From contig CAXNAA020000314.1 of assembly GCA_964200075.2 (NCBI GenBank), forward strand, positions 1 through 22,752: a stretch of 22,752 bases of DNA, read 5' to 3'. Origin of the DNA: Sphacelaria rigidula. Its lineage: Eukaryota > Phaeophyceae > Sphacelariales. This document shows positions 18,416-22,752 of the stretch, one piece after another. The notes beneath the pieces were generated by a model, which saw only the letters and a program-made list of their open reading frames with translations, did no database searches and was not told the DNA's origin. Position numbers and translations under genes: made by a program. The stretch's first letter is position 1; every line of letters starts with the position of its first letter.

Positions 18416-18832
18416 GTGCCAATTCTCGGCGGGTTGCTTGATAAATGGCCCATGATTTCTCACATTGTTTTCAAATTATTTGTTCGAGAAAATACTCGAT
18501 CGTCCACGATCCACTATGTACACGCGCTCCTGCGAGAAATTCACCGTCTTCCACTGGGTTGCCAAACAAGCCGATATTTAGTGAGCGGTTGGTTCATCAA
18601 CAAGAATCGTTGCAAGAGACTGTCTGCAAAAACATGCCCGGCCTTCCTCATAACAGCTCGATTTCTGGAATCGCTTTTGTTCATATGTGGCTTGAACGAG
18701 AACCTAGTAGAAGACAATTTGACAACACTTTTGAGCAAATGTAGGCTAGTTCGCGGGGGGAAAACTCGAAAATTGTTGGGCAATGGTTATCTAAACAAAC
18801 ACAAAGTAGTAAAAGACACGCCGGGGATGTAA
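18416..18832 (+). CDS. Isolated open frame, 138 codons, unsupported
   Basis: It starts MPILGGLLDKWPMISHIVF and contains FLITARFLESLLFICGLNEN. The composition (leucine-, arginine- and lysine-rich) is plausible for protein and the region is AT-richer than average, so 138 codons without a stop is mildly notable. A second plus frame (18445-18744) and a minus frame (18541-18783) are also open across the same DNA, which weakens the case. No domain, intron signal or second copy is visible. Confidence 0.15.
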   Translation: MPILGGLLDKWPMISHIVFKLFVRENTRSSTIHYVHALLREIHRLPLGCQTSRYLVSGWFINKNRCKRLSAKTCPAFLITARFLESLLFICGLNENLVEDNLTTLLSKCRLVRGGKTRKLLGNGYLNKHKVVKDTPGM

Positions 18833-20339
18833 CCACTTCTTGGGGTGCAAGGGGCAGTGTAGCGTGGTTTTCCCAGTCACTATCGGCCGGTGGTGAGCCG
18901 CTGGCGAGGTTCCAAAAAAGGGGCCCTTCACAGTGTGTACCTGACGCGGCTTAATGATAAGGACATCTCCGGAAAACATTCCGCCGTTTCTTCTTTCTGT
19001 TCCTGCGCTTCGACAGACGTGATTCCATGTTTCAAACTGGTGAGCACCACCATCAGTAGCGTGCAGTCAGCACAAAGCCGCGGTAAACGCGGAAGGCGGC
19101 TCTCAACCCGCCTTCCCTCCTGCCCCAACCCCACCCCTCCCCCCAAAATAATATAAAAAACAATACACTCGACGAACATGAGTGGCGAACTTACCCCTAC
19201 GGCACGCCGTCGACACATGTATTACTTGCGTGTACAAGGTGAATGAACCACACGCTGCAAAGCAGTGCTACACGGCTGCCTAACGTTGTGAAAAAGTGTC
19301 TTGCATACTGTAGCACGCTTCTGAGCTGTAGGTTTACCAAAAATCCCCCGGCGGTTGTTACCCAGCCGTGGGGACGGAGGGAACGGGAGGAGTGAGCCTT
19401 CTGGATTACACCTTGCAGGTCCTCGGCAGGATCCAACAGATTGGAGCTGGCTCCAGCGAAAAAAGCCCAGGGGGCATCTCGAGGGCGAACACCGTAAACA
19501 TGAGCGAAGTATTGCGCGAAAAGTGTATTACTTGCACGCGTACAACCACCCAGAAGCGCGCCCCGCGCTCTGATGGGGTTAATTCGACGCTTTTCATATT
19601 TCGCACCGTGTTAGTTAGCCCAAATCGAATACTGTCTGCTTGCGCCAGTTTTGGAACGGTTCGGTGCAACCATCAAAATGGACGAACTCTTCCCTAAGTG
19701 TCCGAATATGTGCTTCTTTTTCATGTAAGCAATATCAGCGACGGTACGGGAAAGGCGAGCCAATGTCTGCGACCGCGGGTTCGAGAGATCAGACCAATAT
19801 GCGGAAAAAAGAATAGAAATGGTGCGTGCGTTGCCGACACCAAGGGGAGAACAGTGGTACCAGTTTCTACACCGAACTGGTCGCCGTCCGAAGGTCATGG
19901 CTGAGACAAACATTTTGGGGTAGGACATCTGTAGCAGTCTGTGGGATTTGTCAGCCGTTCGAAACGTATACATCTTGCACTTTTCTCCCGAGATTTAGAA
20001 AATTGGGGTCTCAAATCTGAACAGGGACGAAGGATGACCGAATCGACCCGTCGAAGACCTTCGCCCCCGTACGTTGTTCGTGTTTTTCGGCGAGGGAGAG
20101 AAGGGAGGAGGGTTGACAGAGAGGAAGACGGATATTGACTGCGGCGATTCAGTCATGAGGACGAAACTTCTCAGGAAAACGCGCAAGAAACTACGGTAGG
20201 GAAGGCTTACGAATGTTGGGTGAAAATGCAAGGTTGCTCTACGTCCTCAACGACAAGTTTCTGAACCAGTTTGCCCATTGCTAAAAAAGCATACGCACGG
20301 GAGATTTTTTTTTGACTCTCTGCTTCTAGATGATGCCGT
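18833..20339. other. Unassigned sequence with a hairpin and a weak first-exon-like patch
   Basis: A 9-bp perfect stem (19091-19099 with 19108-19116) has an 8-base loop. AATAATATAAAAAAC near 19147 is followed about 25 bp later by an ATG (19178), 19 codons and a CAAG/GTGAAT splice-donor-like junction, which could be a promoter and first exon but rests on short motifs. TGTATTACTTGC recurs as GTATTACTTGC (19217 and 19526). No gene is claimed. Confidence 0.3.
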
Positions 20340-20437
20340 AGCTTATGACGGTTCAAGAGACTACCAACTAGACTACTGACCAGTCAGCGCTGACTGGTCA
20401 TTAGTCTAGTTGGTAGTCTCTTAAACCGTCACAAGCT
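20340..20437. repeat. 98-nt palindrome without spacer
   Basis: Arms 20340-20388 and 20389-20437 pair with 3 mismatches (20345/20432, 20354/20423, 20376/20401) and meet at AGC/GCT with no loop. The arm contains AGAGACTACCAACTAGAC. As RNA or single-stranded DNA it would form a stem of nearly 49 bp. It could be a miniature element or a small-RNA precursor. Confidence 0.95.
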
Positions 20438-20621
20438 TCATCCTAACGAGAACGTAGGCCCATTATTATCGACACTGTTTCTTCGGATATTTCGGATATT
20501 TTCGGACTTTACAGACTGCGTTTAAACTTCTCCAAAAACGGAGTGGCTTTATTTTTGGGCGATATACAAAAAAGGGTACACCGTTCTGCTTTTGGAGCAA
20601 AAAAGGGTAGCGCGTTTTTTG

Positions 20622-20715
20622 CTTCGGGGCGCGGCGCTGCACGCTGGCTGAACATCTCGAAAACACGTTCCAGCGCTCCAGCCCGACGCCCAAGGTCCCT
20701 GGGTGTCAGGGAAAT
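20622..20715 (+). repeat. Third copy of the 11970-12950 arm family
   Basis: GCTGCACGCTGGCTG, then CACGTTCCAGCGCTCCA, then GACGCCCAAGG matches the left arm near 12003-12065 (and, inverted, the right arm). On the minus strand it reads LGRRAGALERVFEMFSQRA against LGRGIEALEGVLEVPSRRA and LGRGAEALEGVLEVPSRRA. It is a single arm without a visible partner in the window. CAAAAAAGGGTA occurs twice just upstream (20568-20612). Confidence 0.65.
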
Positions 20716-20889
20716 GGTATGTATGAATGCAAGCAATCAGACACAGATTTACCTTTGTTGACGATTGCAGCAAATAGTCTCAGTCTGGGCAGTAACAGCT
20801 GTAGCAGTACAGGTCCAACCAAGAGAAGGATCTGACTAGTACACGGGTTGCTGTATCTCCGTAGAACTTGCTGTAAGTATGCCGAGTTA

Positions 20890-21170
20890 TTCTGGAAACA
20901 CTTCCAGAACGTTCTTCGTAGATCTAGATGATTCTGGATTCTGTGTATATGGGGAAGTGTTGGAATATTCAATGTTAGCCATTGGTAACGACTACTATCT
21001 ATCGTAAGTTATCGTAAACAAGTAAGAAATCATTTGAGTGTTCCAGAAATAGTCTGTGGCATAGTCTACGGTACATTATGTTTCCAGAACATGTTGTCGG
21101 GGGATTAATCGGGAGTTATCGGTTGTGATATCCCGCGAGTGTTCTAGACGTGTGGAAGTTCTGGAAGTTC
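20890..21170. promoter_or_regulatory. Dense cluster of heat-shock-element-like octamers
   Basis: TTCTGGAA or its inverse TTCCAGAA occurs at 20890-20897, 20902-20909, 21041-21048, 21082-21089 and 21159-21166. The second is extended to TTCCAGAACGTTC (20902-20914), three alternating units as in a canonical heat shock element. The last sits in GAAGTTCTGGAAGTTC. A near match (TTCTAGAC) lies at 21142. All five share the same inner bases, which could mean selection or derivation from a repeated unit. No gene start is identified downstream; a TATAAG lies near 21499. Confidence 0.55.
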
Positions 21171-21923
21171 ATTAGCTGATCGGTAGGCTCGCACACTTGG
21201 TGCTCGCCCACCTGATCACTCCTCTACTAATTCTCTTCTTCATCACCAAGAGCGAAAACTTGACTTCGGGAGTCAGTCAATAGTAAGCATCTTCATTTCT
21301 TCAGTCAAATTCTCTGATGTATCAAACCGTGGCCCGAGTGTAATCCTCCGCGGTAGGCTACTCAGTCTACGAAGCACACGCAGCACAGCACCGCTGCAGC
21401 TGCAGGACGCTTTACACTCTCACTGGGCAGCATATCCGACCATTTTTTCACTATCACAAGTGTCACTGGGCTGAACTACCGCGCCGAAAATGAGAGCGTA
21501 TAAGAGTACCCTTTTACGTAAGCAAAACAGGAGGGTACACCCTGCCCTCTGCCAAAGATGTATATCTACCCTTTTTTGGTATAATGTTGTCCCTTTTCTG
21601 TCAGGTGGTGACCCTTTTTCGTGAAGCGGTGACCGTACCGCCGTCTCAGCGCAAGTTACGCCGAGCAGTCACAACCATATAGCCATTTGCAGTAAAACTA
21701 CACCCCGCCAAAAAAGGCCGAAACCCAACGACCAGAAGAGTGTAGCTCCCCTGTTGGTTGGCCCGAAGACCTGGAAGATCCAACGATGCATACAGGTCCC
21801 TTGTGTGCCGGACCTCACGAAGATCCAACGAACACGGGTGAACATCTTGCCGACACACCAGCCCGAACGGCATCACGCGGGGGCAGCAACGTCAGACCGT
21901 TGCCGGATCTGCAATTTGCGGCT
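21171..21923. other. Unassigned sequence with short pyrimidine motifs
   Basis: TACCCTTTT-type motifs recur at 21507-21620, similar to the inverse of the AAAAAAGGGTA motifs near 20570-20610. GAAGATCCAACGA-like sequence occurs twice (21774 and 21830). No supported gene was found. Confidence 0.4.
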
Positions 21924-22294
21924 CGGAAACGGAGATGGACACCGACCGGATTTCGGATTGGAGCAAGAACGCCTGAATCCAACGCCGTAGACTGTACAAT
22001 CAGCTGTCTTCCTCTGATCGCAAAATACGCACCGGTCGGGGATTGTCGGAAATGCCTTGTACACATACGCCCGATATATATACCCACATGCTTTCGGACA
22101 AAAGGCATCTGTGCAGTGACGAAACGGCAGTTATGAAACCTTGATGCAGCATCGTCTACTGTATCTGATCCCATGCGAGGCGCGTCTGTGTTGACAAGAG
22201 TCAAACTTGTGCATACGGTACACTCACTGGACTTCGTCCTGCATGACTGCATGCAGAATGCGCACAGGGTAAACCATGTTCGGAAATACAGCAT
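21815..22294 (-). CDS. Open frame crossing the inverted duplication, 159 codons
   Basis: It starts MLYFRTWFTLCAFCMQSC and includes the duplicated segment FAIRGRQLIVQSTALDSG (from the left arm at 21924-22033). In the right arm the same segment is open on the plus strand from a stop near 22567 to the window edge, so the frame survives in both arms. That is expected for recent duplicates and is not proof of coding. No recognised domain. The N-terminal 25 residues are hydrophobic and cysteine-rich, but not a clear signal peptide. Confidence 0.2.
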   Translation of the reverse strand: MLYFRTWFTLCAFCMQSCRTKSSECTVCTSLTLVNTDAPRMGSDTVDDAASRFHNCRFVTAQMPFVRKHVGIYIGRMCTRHFRQSPTGAYFAIRGRQLIVQSTALDSGVLAPIRNPVGVHLRFRAANCRSGNGLTLLPPRDAVRAGVSARCSPVFVGSS

Positions 22295-22752
22295 ACATAC
22301 ATGAACAACGGAATAGTCGACGTTTGACTTTGTTCACGAGGCGGTGCATGCGACTGCACAGATCTAGCCCACGTCTGTGACCCTTATATAATGTATCGAT
22401 ACTCAGAGCCTGTGAATCTCCTTTCCTATGGGGGTGGGCCGAGGTGAACCATTTGGTTTTAGATGAATGATCGGCGCCGCCTTGCAGCATAACACCATTC
22501 GTGGGGGGCATTGTCATTACTCCGCGGCGGTGTAGCGTGTTGACCTTTGCTGCTCATGATAATCTGAAGGTTTTCTGTACGTGTTGCTTGGGTTGTGGCG
22601 CGTCGGTCTCACAGCTCCGGGTATTCCGAGTTGTGGTCGGAGGGTGCGTGTTTTGCGATTAGAGGAAGACAGCTGATTGTACAGTCTACGGCGTTGGATT
22701 CAGGCGTTCTTGCTCCAATCCGAAATCCGGTCGGTGTCCATCTCCGTTTCCG
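21924..22752. repeat. Young inverted duplication, truncated by the window end
   Basis: Positions 21924-22033 and 22643-22752 are inverted copies: 110 bp with 2 mismatches (22016/22660 and 22026/22650), about 98% identical. They enclose 609 bp of non-symmetrical sequence. The right arm reaches the last base of the window, so the true arm is longer. Both arms encode the same peptide outward from the spacer (FAIRGRQLIVQSTALDSG). One difference between arms is silent and the other changes Tyr to Cys. A terminal inverted repeat of a mobile element or a recent inverted segmental duplication would both fit. Confidence 0.9.

Noticed and set aside
19091-19116. GC-rich 9-bp stem as a rho-independent terminator
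   Set aside because: No T run follows and the window is not bacterial in style.
19766-19790. GGTTCGAGA as a tRNA T-loop (internal promoter B box)
   Set aside because: The T stem does not pair and no acceptor stem or anticodon arm surrounds it.
20957-21530. TGTTGGAATATT at 20957 as the start of a copia-type long terminal repeat, ending at AAAACA near 21529
   Set aside because: The flanks GGAAG and GGAGG do not match as a target duplication, no primer-binding site or second repeat is visible, and two of the heat-shock-like octamers lie before the supposed start.
1-22752. Rolling-circle, tyrosine-recombinase or transposase genes that could drive the foldback elements
   Set aside because: No reading frame of sufficient length or with a recognisable catalytic motif exists in any of the six frames, so the elements must depend on genes elsewhere or be inactive.

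Overview
This window looks like gene-poor, repeat-rich eukaryotic nuclear DNA. The longest open frame from an ATG is 199 codons in 22.7 kb, about what chance gives at this roughly balanced base composition. There is no operon-like packing, no rRNA or tRNA, and no domain I recognise. Microsatellite, minisatellite, terminal inverted repeats and many diverged duplicate blocks point to a eukaryote such as an alga or other protist. I cannot name the lineage.

The dominant theme is inverted repetition. Nine separate long inverted repeats or foldback elements can be read by eye, of very different ages: 1026-1348, 1981-2460, 7903-8618, 9222-9644, about 11970-12950 (itself holding two smaller palindromes), 13218-13398, 17348-17783, 20340-20437 and 21924-22752. 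The last is about 98% identical between arms and runs off the window. Transcribed, any of them would give a long hairpin RNA. Several share sequence with one another, so they are parts of a few families that have been copied, folded and nested.

Layout. 64-1350 and 6372-7230 are two diverged copies of one block carrying the remains of a minus-strand reading frame; one segment is flipped between them inside 37-bp inverted repeats. 2461-6370 is mostly unassigned, with a cluster of heat-shock-element-like sites (5038-5172), a TATA-like site and a GC-rich island (5338-5453). 7733-9993 holds two related palindromes and a second degraded reading frame in opposite orientations. 10300-11700 is a diverged tandem duplication. 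11970-12950 is a nested foldback element with a possible piggyBac-like miniature element inside. 14925-16640 holds two copies of a higher-order minisatellite. 17348-17783 is a foldback rich in ACGTG motifs. 20340-20437 is a palindrome without spacer. 20890-21170 is a dense cluster of one heat-shock-like octamer. 21924 to the end is a young inverted duplication.

No intact gene is called with confidence. Reading frames are listed only where a second copy in the window gives independent support, plus the longest isolated frames at low confidence. All similarities were found by reading; no alignment or database search was run, so identities and boundaries are approximate.
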